Positions 16,294 to 24,672 of a stretch of 64,000 nt of DNA are shown piece by piece. The notes under the pieces are model-generated. The model was not told the DNA's origin and searched no databases. It saw only the letters and a list, made by a program, of their open reading frames with translations. The stretch comes from Actinomadura cremea (GTDB lineage: Bacteria; Actinomycetota; Actinomycetes; Streptosporangiales; Streptosporangiaceae), in NCBI RefSeq assembly GCF_014648495.1, contig NZ_BMRF01000008.1, forward strand, positions 62,001-126,000. Reading direction: 5' to 3'. How positions within the stretch are numbered: position 1 is the first letter of the stretch; the number at the start of each line of letters is the position of its first letter. The position numbers and the translations under genes were made by a program.

Positions 16294-17277
16294 GTGCCCG
16301 ACATCGACATGGCGGTCCCCGCCGACGACGGGACCCGACTGGCCGGCACCCTGACCCTGCCGGCCGCCCCCGGCCCGCACCCCGCCGTCCTGCTCCTGCA
16401 CGGTTCCGGCCCCCTGGACCGCGACGGCAACACCCCCAGGCTCCGCATGAACCTCGGACGCGCGGTGGCCGCGGCCCTCGCCGAACGCGGGATCGCGACG
16501 CTGCGCTACGACCGGCGCGGCGTCGGCGAGACCCCCGGCACCTGGCGGACCACCGGCTTCGCCGACAACCGCAGGGACGCCGCCCGCGCCGTGCGCGCCC
16601 TGGCCGCGCACCCCGAGATCCGGTCCGGCGCCGTCGGCGTCATCGGTCACAGCGAAGGCGCCGTGCACGCCATGGCCCTCGGCGCGCTCCCCGAGGTGCG
16701 GGCCGCGGTGCTCCTGGCCGGATACGCCCGCCGGGGCGAGGACGCCCTCCGCTGGCAGGCCGCCGCGATCCTGGGGAGCCTGCCCGCTCCGGTCCGCCTG
16801 CTGCGGCGGCCGCTGGCGGCCGCGGGCGAGCGGGTCCTCGCCCGGCTCGCCGACACCCGGACGGACGCGGCGCGCGTCGCCGGGCTCCCGGTCAACGCGC
16901 GGTGGATGCGCGAGCAGCTCGCCCACGACACCCGCGACGACCTCGCCGCCGTCCGGGCCCCGGTCCTGGCCGTCACGGGCGACAAGGAACTCCAGGTCGA
17001 TCCCGCGGACCTGGACGAGATCCGGCGGCTGGTGCCGGGCGACACCGAGATCCACCTCGTCCCCTGCCTCACCCACGTCCTCCGCCGCGACGGCGGGCGC
17101 CCCTCCCTGCGCTCCTACCGCCGTCTCCTGCGCGACCCGGTCGACCCCGACCTCCTGGCGCTCGTCGCCACCTGGCTCGCCCGCCGGCTGGACGCGACCT
17201 CCGGCGCGATGCCCGCCGACATGCCCGCCGACATGCCCGCCGAGATGCCCGCCGAGAAGAGCGGCACCCCTTCCTGA
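16294..17277 (+). CDS. Alpha/beta hydrolase (dienelactone hydrolase/acyl-peptidase-like)
   Basis: A 327-residue cytoplasmic alpha/beta hydrolase. The oxyanion strand is LLLHGSGPLDRDGN, the nucleophile elbow is GHSEG with Ser120, and His261 (LTHVL) and an aspartate in the VTGDKELQVDPAD segment complete a plausible triad. It belongs to the broad group that includes YfhR- and YtaP-like hydrolases; the substrate is not predictable. The GTG start at 16294 follows a cytosine run without a clear ribosome binding site. The C-terminus carries four MPAD/MPAE repeats that look like a recent expansion. It precedes the CPBP protease gene by 39 bp. Confidence 0.85.
   Translation: MPDIDMAVPADDGTRLAGTLTLPAAPGPHPAVLLLHGSGPLDRDGNTPRLRMNLGRAVAAALAERGIATLRYDRRGVGETPGTWRTTGFADNRRDAARAVRALAAHPEIRSGAVGVIGHSEGAVHAMALGALPEVRAAVLLAGYARRGEDALRWQAAAILGSLPAPVRLLRRPLAAAGERVLARLADTRTDAARVAGLPVNARWMREQLAHDTRDDLAAVRAPVLAVTGDKELQVDPADLDEIRRLVPGDTEIHLVPCLTHVLRRDGGRPSLRSYRRLLRDPVDPDLLALVATWLARRLDATSGAMPADMPADMPAEMPAEKSGTPS
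17209..17256 (+). repeat. Four tandem 12-bp repeats coding MPAD/MPAE
   Basis: Two copies of ATGCCCGCCGAC and two of ATGCCCGCCGAG in a row near the 3' end of the hydrolase gene. The unit is in frame, so the copy number can change without breaking the protein. Confidence 0.9.
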
Positions 17278-17316
17278 TCCCCGTCCCCCCGCCCGTACGA
17301 CTAGAGGGAATCCGGC

Positions 17317-18201
17317 ATGACCCCGTCACACGCACGCCCCACCGCCCCCCGCGGCTACCGCAACGACCTCGTCCTGTTCATGGCCGTCGCCTTCGGCATG
17401 GCCTGGGCGGCCTGGGCCGTCGCGATCGCGCTCGGCGAGGCGGGCGCGGCCACCGCGTTCCACGGACTCGGCGCCTTCGGACCGCTGGCCGGCGCCCTGG
17501 TGGTCCGGATCCGCCGCCGCCGGCGCGGCGAGCCCGTCCCCGCGCACGCCGTCCGGTTCCGGAAGTCGTTCCTGCTCTGGACGCCGCTGCTGCTGGTCCT
17601 CGGCTCGGCGACCGTCCTCGCGGGCGCGTTCCTGGCGTACCAGGGCGGCGGCCCCGCGCTCAGCGTGGAGCCGGGAATGGACATGATCGAGGCCAACCCC
17701 GGCGGGCCCGTCTCGTTCTTCGCCACCATGCTGCTCCTCGGCCCGCTGGCCGAGGAGGCGGGCTGGCGCGGGACCGCCTACCCGCGGATGCGCGCGACGG
17801 CGAACCGCTACCTCGTCGCGCTGGTGCTGGGCCTCGTCTGGGCCGTCTGGCACATGCCGCTGTTCTTCATCGACGGGACCGTCCAGAACGAGCTGGGCGC
17901 GACGACCCCGAGCGGCGTGCTCTTCGCCGCCAGCTCCGTCCCGATGGCCATGCTGGTCTGCTACGCCTACGAGCGCGCCGGCGTCCTCGCCGCGATCGCG
18001 GTGCACTTCGCGGTCAACACGACGATGGTCATGCTGGGCGTCGAGGAGCCCGTCACGCAGGCGATGATCCTGGGCGTCCAGGGGGTCGCCGCGGTGGCCC
18101 TGCTCGCCACCGTCCGCCCGGCGGGCGCGCCCGAGGCGTCCGGCCCGGCCGGGTCCCCGGCCCCGGCGCCTCGGACGCACGGCGGCGCCCGCGTCGGCTG
18201 A
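17317..18201 (+). CDS. CPBP family intramembrane protease (Abi/CAAX-like)
   Basis: A 294-residue polytopic membrane protein with the three CPBP signatures: LAEEAGWRG (Glu146-Glu147 and Arg), WAVWHMP (His179) and HFAVNTT (His230, Asn234). These form the glutamate/histidine metal-independent site of Rce1-like proteases. Eight hydrophobic segments fit the fold. It follows the alpha/beta hydrolase, probably in one transcript, under the divergent winged-helix regulator. Bacterial members act in immunity to bacteriocins or in anti-sigma-factor cleavage; nothing here decides between these. Confidence 0.9.
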   Translation: MTPSHARPTAPRGYRNDLVLFMAVAFGMAWAAWAVAIALGEAGAATAFHGLGAFGPLAGALVVRIRRRRRGEPVPAHAVRFRKSFLLWTPLLLVLGSATVLAGAFLAYQGGGPALSVEPGMDMIEANPGGPVSFFATMLLLGPLAEEAGWRGTAYPRMRATANRYLVALVLGLVWAVWHMPLFFIDGTVQNELGATTPSGVLFAASSVPMAMLVCYAYERAGVLAAIAVHFAVNTTMVMLGVEEPVTQAMILGVQGVAAVALLATVRPAGAPEASGPAGSPAPAPRTHGGARVG

Positions 18202-18220
18202 CCCGACCGTCCCCGGTCCC

Positions 18221-18254
18221 GACCGCCCCGGCCGCCGACGCGGCCGGGGCGGTC
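18221..18254. terminator. Bidirectional hairpin terminator
   Basis: GACCGCCCCGGCCGC and its exact complement form a 15-bp stem with a CGAC loop, between the convergent CPBP and phosphotransferase genes. It can serve both strands. Confidence 0.8.
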
Positions 18255-18262
18255 GTCCCGGG

Positions 18263-19561
18263 TCAGGGCGGGGTGGCGAGGTGGCGGGGGTTCGCGACGG
18301 TGAGCTTGTCGACGACGGACGCCCGGACGGCCGCGACGACCTCGTCCGTCCGGTCCTCGAAGCGGCCCGCGCGGATGCCGGCGGCCAGTTCGGCGTCGTC
18401 CGCGCACCCGAGCGGCGCGAGCCGCCGCGCGTGGGCCGCGCGGTGCGCGTCGCCGAGGAGGAGCTCGCGGCGGGCGACGCGGAGCGCGGACGCGGCGACG
18501 CGCGAGTGGAAGCGCAGGCGGTCGTCGGCGTGGTCGGCGTCGAGGACGAACCGTTCGACCGCTTCGAGCAGGGCCGGGGCGGACGGACGGTCGTGCGGCG
18601 GCGCGGCGACGTCCCCCGGCGGCTCCTCCAGGGGGTCGGGGACGGTGACCGGTTCGGCGAGCCCGAGGGCGAGGAGCAGGTCGTGCTCCTGCTCGCAGAC
18701 CTTGCGGCCGAGGACGGCGTACTCGATCGACGGATCGTCGCCGCTCAGGTACCGCTCGGCCTGGTGGCGGCACAGGATCGTCCAGCGGAGCGTGCCGTAG
18801 ACCTCCCACCAGTGCAGGACGCCGGGCTCGGGCGGGGTGCCGCCGCCGTCGGCGTACCCGGCGAGGAGGTCCGCGCGGGGGCCGAAGCCGCCGACCGGGT
18901 GCGGGGAGCCGAAGCGCCACGCCTTCACGCACAGCCAGCCGAGGTCCTCGGCGGGGTCGCCGAAGTGCGACAGCTCCCAGTCGAGGACGCCCGTGACGCG
19001 CGGCCCGTCGATCATCAGGTTGCCGTTGCGGAAGTCGCCGTGCACGACGGTCCGTCCGGTCGGGGACGGGCGGTTCTCGCGCAGCCACCGGAAGGCGAGC
19101 TCGACGGCGGGACGGGGCTCGTCGAACGCGTCGTAGTACTCGGCGAGCGCGTCGAGGGGGTCGCCGTCCGGCAGGCCGGGGACGGACGCCATCGTGTGCA
19201 GGCGCGCGAGGATCGCGCCGAGGTCGCGGGCGAGACCGGGGCGCGGGGTGCGCAGCAGGCGGCGGGGGATCGTCTCGCCCGCCAGCCGCTCCATGATCAG
19301 GTAGGGGGCGCCGTCGAGGTCGTCGCCGTGGTCGACGAGCGTGGGGACGGGGACGCCCGCGGCGGCGGCGGACGACAGCAGCGCGGCCTCGCGGGCCATC
19401 GCCTCGGCGTCGGGGGCGGTGGGCGGGTCGCGGCGCAGCACGAGCGGGCGGCCGTCGGCGGTGAACGCCCAGGTCTCGCGGCTGGCGCCGCCGGAGAGCC
19501 GCCGCAGGCCGTCGATCCGCGCGCCGAGGCGGGCGGCGAGCGCGTCGCCCGGCCCGCTCAT
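18263..19561 (-). CDS. APH-type phosphotransferase fused to a DUF6285-like domain
   Basis: A 432-residue protein. Residues 1-300 are an aminoglycoside-phosphotransferase-fold kinase of the ACAD10/11-LvaA type: catalytic loop HGDFRNGN (174-181) and metal-binding DWE (194-196). Residues 324-432 (ALLEAVERFVL, FHSRVAASALRVARRELLLG) look like a DUF6285 domain, a small partner usually encoded as a separate gene beside such kinases. The characterised homologue LvaA phosphorylates the 4-hydroxyl of hydroxyacyl-CoA and needs the small protein LvaB; the fusion may correspond to both. The ATG at 19559-19561 overlaps the stop of the NTF2-like gene by 4 bp. The frame runs open far upstream without family similarity. 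It is not an antibiotic-resistance enzyme by context. Confidence 0.85.
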   Translation of the reverse strand: MSGPGDALAARLGARIDGLRRLSGGASRETWAFTADGRPLVLRRDPPTAPDAEAMAREAALLSSAAAAGVPVPTLVDHGDDLDGAPYLIMERLAGETIPRRLLRTPRPGLARDLGAILARLHTMASVPGLPDGDPLDALAEYYDAFDEPRPAVELAFRWLRENRPSPTGRTVVHGDFRNGNLMIDGPRVTGVLDWELSHFGDPAEDLGWLCVKAWRFGSPHPVGGFGPRADLLAGYADGGGTPPEPGVLHWWEVYGTLRWTILCRHQAERYLSGDDPSIEYAVLGRKVCEQEHDLLLALGLAEPVTVPDPLEEPPGDVAAPPHDRPSAPALLEAVERFVLDADHADDRLRFHSRVAASALRVARRELLLGDAHRAAHARRLAPLGCADDAELAAGIRAGRFEDRTDEVVAAVRASVVDKLTVANPRHLATPP

Positions 19562-19992
19562 GCGCGGGCGTCCGTGCGGGCGCCGGTGCGGGCGCCGGTG
19601 CCGGCGGCGGTGCGGGCGGCGCGCCGGGCGGCGGCCAGGTCGCGGAGCGGGTCGCTGCCCCGGCTGTCGGCGTACTCCTCGAGGCGGACGATCCGGCCGT
19701 CCCGCACGGTGACGAACAGGCACGCGTGCAGCTCGAACGGCGCCCCGTCCGGCAGGGCGCCGCGCAGGACGTGGCGTTGCACGTAGCCGTCGGGGAGGGT
19801 GTCGCGGCGCAGGACCTCGTACCGCATGTCCCGCAGGTTGCGCGAGAGCCAGCGCAGCGTCCGCAGGTTGTCGTCCAGTTCCTGGCGGCCGTCGTCGTTG
19901 TGCCAGATCGTCGCGTCGGGGGCGTACATGGCGCGCAGCGCGCCGGTGTCGCCCGAGGTGATGGCGGTGAGGAAGCGGTCCGCGAGGTCCAA
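19558..19992 (-). CDS. NTF2-like/SnoaL-fold protein
   Basis: A 144-residue protein of the NTF2-like fold: MDLADRFLTAITSGDTGALR opens the cone, MYAPDATIWHNDDG is the typical strand-turn, and VRDGRIVRLEEYADS the last strand. A tail of about 25 residues rich in Ala-Arg-Thr repeats follows. Members may be isomerases, dehydratases, hydrolases or non-catalytic binding proteins. It sits between the TetR gene and the kinase gene in one operon (10-bp gap to TetR; ATGA overlap with the kinase), so it probably acts in the same catabolic pathway. Confidence 0.85.
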   Translation of the reverse strand: MDLADRFLTAITSGDTGALRAMYAPDATIWHNDDGRQELDDNLRTLRWLSRNLRDMRYEVLRRDTLPDGYVQRHVLRGALPDGAPFELHACLFVTVRDGRIVRLEEYADSRGSDPLRDLAAARRAARTAAGTGARTGARTDARA

Positions 19993-20001
19993 GGGGGGCT
20001 C

Positions 20002-20625
20002 CTAGGGGTCGAGGCCGAGGGCGCGGATGGAGAGGGTGTCGAGGGTGTCGAGGAGGCGGTCGTTGGGGCCCTCGCCCTGGACGAGCCACAGGTAGAGGGA
20101 GTGGTCGACCATGGCGGCGAGGGCGCGGGACGCCAGCTCGGGGTCGAGGTCGGCGGGGGCGAGCCCGGCGGCCTGCCAGCGGCGGATGGCCTTGGCGGAG
20201 CGGGCGACGGCGGAGGCGCGGTGCTTGCGGCGCATCTCCTGGAACTCGACGTTGAACGTCGAGACCTGCTCGATGATGGCCATCATCCTGGCGTTGCGCT
20301 GGTACGCCTCGTAGTAGGCGCGGTTGGCGCGGCGGACGCGCGCGGCGGGGGACGGGCCGGCCGACGGGACGAGGTCGTGCTGCGTCATGTCCGCGAAGAG
20401 GCGGTCGGCGACCTCGAGGAAGACGGCCTCCTTGGACGGGAAGTACGTGTAGAAGGAGCCGTAGGCGACCTTGGCGTGCCGGGTGATGTGCGCGACCCGG
20501 GTGTCGAGGAAGCCGCGCTCCTCGAACACCTCGCGGGCGGCGGCGAGCAGCCGTTCGCGGGTGCGGGCGCCGCGTTCGGTCAGCGGCCCGGCCGTGCCCG
20601 CGCCGCCGTTCGTCTCGCTCGCCAT
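20002..20625 (-). CDS. TetR family regulator of the catabolic island
   Basis: A 207-residue TetR-type repressor. LLAAAREVFEERGFLDTRVA followed by ITRHAKVAYGSFYTYFPSKE gives the helix-turn-helix; the C-terminal domain should bind an acyl-CoA or related ligand. The ATG at 20623-20625 follows AAGGA. It is the first gene of the leftward arm (NTF2-like, kinase) and divergent from the acyl-CoA ligase arm, so one regulator can control both. A TGACT-N4-AGTCA palindrome and TTGACAG/CTGTCAA elements lie in the gap. Confidence 0.9.
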   Translation of the reverse strand: MASETNGGAGTAGPLTERGARTRERLLAAAREVFEERGFLDTRVAHITRHAKVAYGSFYTYFPSKEAVFLEVADRLFADMTQHDLVPSAGPSPAARVRRANRAYYEAYQRNARMMAIIEQVSTFNVEFQEMRRKHRASAVARSAKAIRRWQAAGLAPADLDPELASRALAAMVDHSLYLWLVQGEGPNDRLLDTLDTLSIRALGLDP

Positions 20626-20705
20626 GATCCTTCTTCCCGGTCGCTCCGCCTCTTGACAGCCGCATGGTCTCAGGTTCAGGATCCGAGCATCGAACGAAGA
20701 TGACA

Positions 20706-20719
20706 TGACTGTCAAGTCA
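20706..20719. promoter_or_regulatory. Candidate operator between tetR and the acyl-CoA ligase
   Basis: TGACT-GTCA-AGTCA is a 14-bp palindrome in the divergent gap. A TTGACAG element on the other side of the gap (20654-20660) mirrors the CTGTCAA inside this site and may be a second half-site or a -35 box. Confidence 0.4.
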
Positions 20720-20761
20720 AGTTTTGGAGGCCGCCATGGTCGCCGTCGCGCCGGAGAGCCC

Positions 20762-22300
20762 ATGCTGATCAGCGACATCGTCGAGTACGCGGCGCGCAAG
20801 CGCCCCGACCGGATCGCGCTCCGCTTCGAGGACGAGACGGTCACGTTCGCCGGGCTGCGCGACCGCGTCCGCCGGACGGCGAACGCGCTGCGCGCGGTGG
20901 CCGAACCGGGCGACCGGGTCGCCGTCCTGTCGGGGAACCGCCCGGAGTACGTCGAGCTGTACTACGCCGTCCCGGCGGCCGGCATGGCGCTCACGTTCCT
21001 CAACCACCGGCTGCACCCGGCCGAGATCGCCGCGCTGGTCGCCCACGCGGAGGCGTCCGTGCTGGTGGTGAGCGGGGAGTACCTGGAGGCGATGGCCGGG
21101 CTGCGGGACGCCATGCCGACGGTGAAGCTCGTCGTCGGCCTCGACGGCGGCGGCGACCGCTCCCACGCCGACCTCGTCGCGGACGCCCCGGCCACCGAGC
21201 CGCCCCGCCCGGACGAGGACTCCGTGGGCTGGCTCGTCTACACCAGCGGCACCACCGGACGTCCGAAGGGCGTCATGCTCACCCACCGGAACCTGGTCGC
21301 GGGCGTCGCCGGCTCGGCGGCGAGCTGGGAGATCCCGGACGGGTCGGTCTTCCTGTTCTGCTTCCCGCTCTGCCACGTCGGCGGGTACGCGGTGCTGGTC
21401 AACCACCTGCGGGCCTGCACGGTCGGGCTCGTCCGGTCCTACGACAACGAAACGTTCCTGCGGCTGGTCGCGGAGTGGAAGGTCACCCAGACCGGCCTCG
21501 CCCCGACGATGATCGCGTTCCTGCTCGGCCACCCCGGCATCGAGGACCGCGACCTCGGCACGCTCCAGGCGATCGGGTACGGCGCGTCCGCCATCCCGGC
21601 CGAGGTGCTGCGCACGGGCATGGACGTCCTGGGCTGCGACTTCTACCAGGGCTTCGGGATGAGCGAGACGGGCGGCAACATCCTGTACTTCGGGACGGCC
21701 GAGCACCGCCGCGCGGCCGCCGGGGACACGCGCCTGCTGGCCGCCGCCGGACGCGCGATGGACACCGCCGACGTCCGCGTCGTCGATGGAGACTTCGCCG
21801 ACGTGCCGGACGGCGAGCCCGGCGAGATGGTCGTCCGCTGCGACCAGGTGATGGCCGGGTACTGGCGGGAGCCGGAGCTGACGGCGGAGTCGTTCCGGGA
21901 CGGCTGGTTCCGCACCGGCGACGTCGTCCGGCGCGACCCGGACGGGATGGTCTACATCGTCGACCGGATCAAGGACATGATCGTCACGGGCGGGGAGAAC
22001 GTCGCGTCCCGCGAGGTCGAGGAGGTCCTCTACCGGCATCCCGCCATCGCGGACGCCGCCGTGTTCGGCGTCCCCGACCCGCGCTGGGGCGAGGCCGTCC
22101 ACGCCGCGGTCGTCCCCCGCCCCGAACACGCCGGGACGCTCGCCGCCGACGATGTCATCGCGTTCGTCCGCGAGCATCTCGGCGGCTACAAGGTCCCGCG
22201 GAAGGTCGAGTTCGTCCCCGAACTTCCGCGCAACGTCGCGGGCAAGGTCCTCAAGAAGGACCTGCGAGCCCGCCGCCACGAGACCACGGAGGTGTCATGA
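20762..22300 (+). CDS. Class I adenylate-forming acyl-CoA ligase
   Basis: A 512-residue ATP-dependent acyl-CoA synthetase of the FadD type. P-loop YTSGTTGRPKGVMLTHRN (from residue 160), GFGMSETGG, WFRTGDVVRRDPDGMVYIVD and the C-terminal catalytic lysine region PRNVAGKVLKKDLR are all intact. ATG 20762 (MLISDIVEYAARKRPDRIAL) is preferred, with GGAGAG just upstream; ATG 20705 would add 19 residues unlike the family. It is the first gene of the rightward arm and its stop overlaps the next ATG. It should activate the organic acid that enters the pathway; chain length or ring type is unknown. Confidence 0.92.
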   Translation: MLISDIVEYAARKRPDRIALRFEDETVTFAGLRDRVRRTANALRAVAEPGDRVAVLSGNRPEYVELYYAVPAAGMALTFLNHRLHPAEIAALVAHAEASVLVVSGEYLEAMAGLRDAMPTVKLVVGLDGGGDRSHADLVADAPATEPPRPDEDSVGWLVYTSGTTGRPKGVMLTHRNLVAGVAGSAASWEIPDGSVFLFCFPLCHVGGYAVLVNHLRACTVGLVRSYDNETFLRLVAEWKVTQTGLAPTMIAFLLGHPGIEDRDLGTLQAIGYGASAIPAEVLRTGMDVLGCDFYQGFGMSETGGNILYFGTAEHRRAAAGDTRLLAAAGRAMDTADVRVVDGDFADVPDGEPGEMVVRCDQVMAGYWREPELTAESFRDGWFRTGDVVRRDPDGMVYIVDRIKDMIVTGGENVASREVEEVLYRHPAIADAAVFGVPDPRWGEAVHAAVVPRPEHAGTLAADDVIAFVREHLGGYKVPRKVEFVPELPRNVAGKVLKKDLRARRHETTEVS

Positions 22301-22869
22301 ACCGCGAATTCGAACTCGGCGGCATCAACCATCTGGCGCTGGTGTGCTCCGACATGCAGCGCACCATCGACTTCTACTCCGGCGTGCTCGGCATGCCGCT
22401 GATCAAGACGCTCGACCTGCCGGGCGGCATGGGCCAGCACTTCTTCTTCGACTGCGGCGGCGGCGACTGCGTCGCGTTCTTCTGGTTCCCGGACGCGCCC
22501 GACGCCGTCCCCGGGATCTCCTCGCCGAAGACCCGTCCCGAACAGGGCGAGCTGCTCAGCGCCGTCGGGTCGATGAACCACGTCGCGTTCCACGTGCCCG
22601 TCGAGAAGTTCGAGGAGTACCGGACGCGGCTCAAGGAGAAGGGGGTCGAGGTCAGCCCGATCCTCAACCACGACGACAGCGAGTTCGGCGTCGCCCCGAA
22701 GATGCAGGACGGGGTGTTCGTCCGCTCGTTCTACTTCCAGGACCCGGACGGCGTCCTCCTGGAGTTCGCGTGCTGGACGCGGACGTTCACGGACGCCGAC
22801 GTCTCCCACACCCCGAAGACGGCCGCCGACCGGCGGCCCGCGAAGGAGAGCAATGCCGCGCCTGCGTGA
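22297..22869 (+). CDS. VOC family protein (glyoxalase/dioxygenase fold)
   Basis: A 190-residue vicinal-oxygen-chelate protein. The paired modules start with GINHLALVCSDMQRTIDFYS and SMNHVAFHVPVEKFEEY, and end with a DPDGVLLEFACW strand, so the His/His/Glu metal ligands are present. Members include extradiol dioxygenases, glyoxalases, epimerases and hydrolases; the single-domain size fits a lyase, isomerase or hydrolase better than a ring-cleaving dioxygenase. Overlap with the ligase stop (ATGA) and with the next gene (17 bp) shows tight coupling. Its exact step is unknown. Confidence 0.88.
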   Translation: MNREFELGGINHLALVCSDMQRTIDFYSGVLGMPLIKTLDLPGGMGQHFFFDCGGGDCVAFFWFPDAPDAVPGISSPKTRPEQGELLSAVGSMNHVAFHVPVEKFEEYRTRLKEKGVEVSPILNHDDSEFGVAPKMQDGVFVRSFYFQDPDGVLLEFACWTRTFTDADVSHTPKTAADRRPAKESNAAPA

Positions 22870-23494
22870 GGTCCCCCGAGCCGAAGTCACCGACGAACGG
22901 ATCCTGTACTTCTACGACCGGCTGTTCGCGCCCGACCGCGACCCGGCCGTCGACCACGGCACCGCCACCGGCACCCCCGGCGACTGGTGGACCGTGTTCG
23001 CGCAGGACCCGGACGTCTTCCGGCACGCCGTCCGCGGCTTCGCGCTCTACCGGGGGGCCTCCCTGGACCCGGCGCTGCGCGAGCTGGGCCAGTGCCGGGC
23101 CGGCTGGGCGCGCGGCAGCCAGTTCGTCTTCTCGCAGCACTGCAAGCAGATGCGGGCGCTGAAGATGCCCGAGGAGAAGATCGAGGCGATCCCGCACTGG
23201 CAGACGGCCGACTGCTACACGCCGCTCGAACGGGCGCTGCTCGCCTACACCGACGGGCTCGTCCTGGACGGCGGCCGCGTCCCCGACGCGGTGTTCGACA
23301 TCCTGCGCGAGCACCTGTCCGACCGGGAGATCCTGCAGTTCACCTACATCACCTGCATGTACGACATGCACGCGGTGATGTCGAAGGCCCTGCGGGTCGA
23401 GTACGACGACCGCGAGGAGGCGATCGTCGAGGTCGAGGCGCCCGAGGGGTACGGCGCCCGCGACATCGCCGACGACCTCGCCGGGGAGGGCTGA
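22853..23494 (+). CDS. Carboxymuconolactone decarboxylase (AhpD-fold) family protein
   Basis: A 213-residue all-helical protein of the CMD/AhpD fold. SLDPALRELGQCRAGWARGS and FVFSQHCKQMRALKMPEEKI follow the family pattern, although the classic CxxC redox pair is absent (SQHC instead), so peroxidase activity of the AhpD kind is doubtful. Proteins of this type in catabolic operons are lactone-acting decarboxylases or uncharacterised helper enzymes. It overlaps the VOC gene by 17 bp and its TGA overlaps the ATG of the acyl-CoA dehydrogenase gene. Confidence 0.85.
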   Translation: MPRLREVPRAEVTDERILYFYDRLFAPDRDPAVDHGTATGTPGDWWTVFAQDPDVFRHAVRGFALYRGASLDPALRELGQCRAGWARGSQFVFSQHCKQMRALKMPEEKIEAIPHWQTADCYTPLERALLAYTDGLVLDGGRVPDAVFDILREHLSDREILQFTYITCMYDMHAVMSKALRVEYDDREEAIVEVEAPEGYGARDIADDLAGEG

Positions 23495-24672
23495 TGCTGT
23501 TCCCCGTGCCCGACCGCGTCCGGGACGTCCGCGACGCCGTGCACGCGTTCATGACCGAGCGGGTCGAACCGGCCGAGGACGTCCTGAACGCGGGCGGCGA
23601 CGAGGCCCGCGCGGCCCTGGCCGGGCTCCGGCGGGAGGCGAAGGACGCCGGGCTGTGGGCGCTCGGGCACCCCGCCGAGCTGGGCGGCGGCGGCCTGCCG
23701 TTCCTCGACTACGTGTACGTCAACGAGGTGCAGGGCCGCAGCGAGTGGGGGCAGCTCGCCCTCGGCACGTTCACGCTCCAGGACTCGCTGATGCTGCACA
23801 AGTACGCGAGCCCCCGCTGGCGCGACCGCTACCTGAAGCCGATGGTGGCCGGGGAGCTGTCGCCGAGCTTCGCGATGACCGAACCGGACGTCGCGGGCTC
23901 CGACCCGACCGGCATGGAGACCACCGGCGAACTCGACGGCGACCACTGGGTCATCCGGGGCCGGAAGTGGTTCACGACGAACGCCGCCGCGGCCGCGTAC
24001 ACGACCGTCATGTGCCGCACCGAACCGGACGCCGCGTCGCCGCACCGGGCGTTCAGCATGATCATCGTGCCGACGGACACTCCCGGCTACCGGATCGTCC
24101 GCGACACGCCCGTCCTCGGGCTGGGCGGCGGCACCGGGCACGGCGGCCACTACGAGGTCGCCTACGAGGACGTCCGCGTCCCCGCCGACAACCTGCTCGG
24201 CCCGCGCGGGCACGGGTTCGTCATCGCGCAGGACCGGCTCGGCCCCGGCCGGATCTTCCACTGCATGCGCTGGCTCGGCCAGGCGCAGCGCGCGTTCGAG
24301 CTGATGTGCGCCCGCCTGGACTCGCGCGTCGCGTTCGGCGAACCCCTCGCCGCCAAGCAGCTGATGCAGCGGCACGTGTTCGACTCCTACACCGAGATCC
24401 AGTCCGCCCGGATGCTGACGCTCCAGGCCGCCGAGCAGATCGACGCGGGCTCCCAGGCACGCGTGGAGATCGGCGCGATCAAGGTCGTCGGCGCGGCGAT
24501 GCTGCACAACGTCGTCGACCGCGCCATCCAGGTGCACGGCGCGGCGGGCCTCACCGACGACTTCCCGCTGTCGCGCATGTACCGGCACGCCCGCGAGGCG
24601 CGCATCTACGACGGCCCGGACGAGGTCCACGTGCAGAGCACCGCTCGCCGCATCCTCAAGGCGATGCGTTGA
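23494..24672 (+). CDS. Acyl-CoA dehydrogenase, ACAD10/11-like subgroup
   Basis: A 392-residue FAD-dependent acyl-CoA dehydrogenase. FAMTEPDVAGSDPTGMETT and IRGRKWFTTNAAAAAY are FAD/substrate motifs, and the C-terminal helices carry VHGAAGLTDDFPLSRMYRHA. At residues 373-379 it has DGPDEVH where ordinary acyl-CoA dehydrogenases have a catalytic Glu in EGTSEIQ. DGPDEVH is typical of the ACAD10/11 and LvaC group, which act on 4-phospho-acyl-CoA. This fits the APH-type kinase in the other arm. The start is ATG 23494, overlapping the previous TGA; the frame is open upstream without similarity. Confidence 0.9.
   Translation: MLFPVPDRVRDVRDAVHAFMTERVEPAEDVLNAGGDEARAALAGLRREAKDAGLWALGHPAELGGGGLPFLDYVYVNEVQGRSEWGQLALGTFTLQDSLMLHKYASPRWRDRYLKPMVAGELSPSFAMTEPDVAGSDPTGMETTGELDGDHWVIRGRKWFTTNAAAAAYTTVMCRTEPDAASPHRAFSMIIVPTDTPGYRIVRDTPVLGLGGGTGHGGHYEVAYEDVRVPADNLLGPRGHGFVIAQDRLGPGRIFHCMRWLGQAQRAFELMCARLDSRVAFGEPLAAKQLMQRHVFDSYTEIQSARMLTLQAAEQIDAGSQARVEIGAIKVVGAAMLHNVVDRAIQVHGAAGLTDDFPLSRMYRHAREARIYDGPDEVHVQSTARRILKAMR

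Noticed and set aside
18263-19561. Aminoglycoside resistance gene
   Set aside because: The APH fold is present, but the operon context and the extra C-terminal domain fit the ACAD10/11-LvaA kinase group instead.
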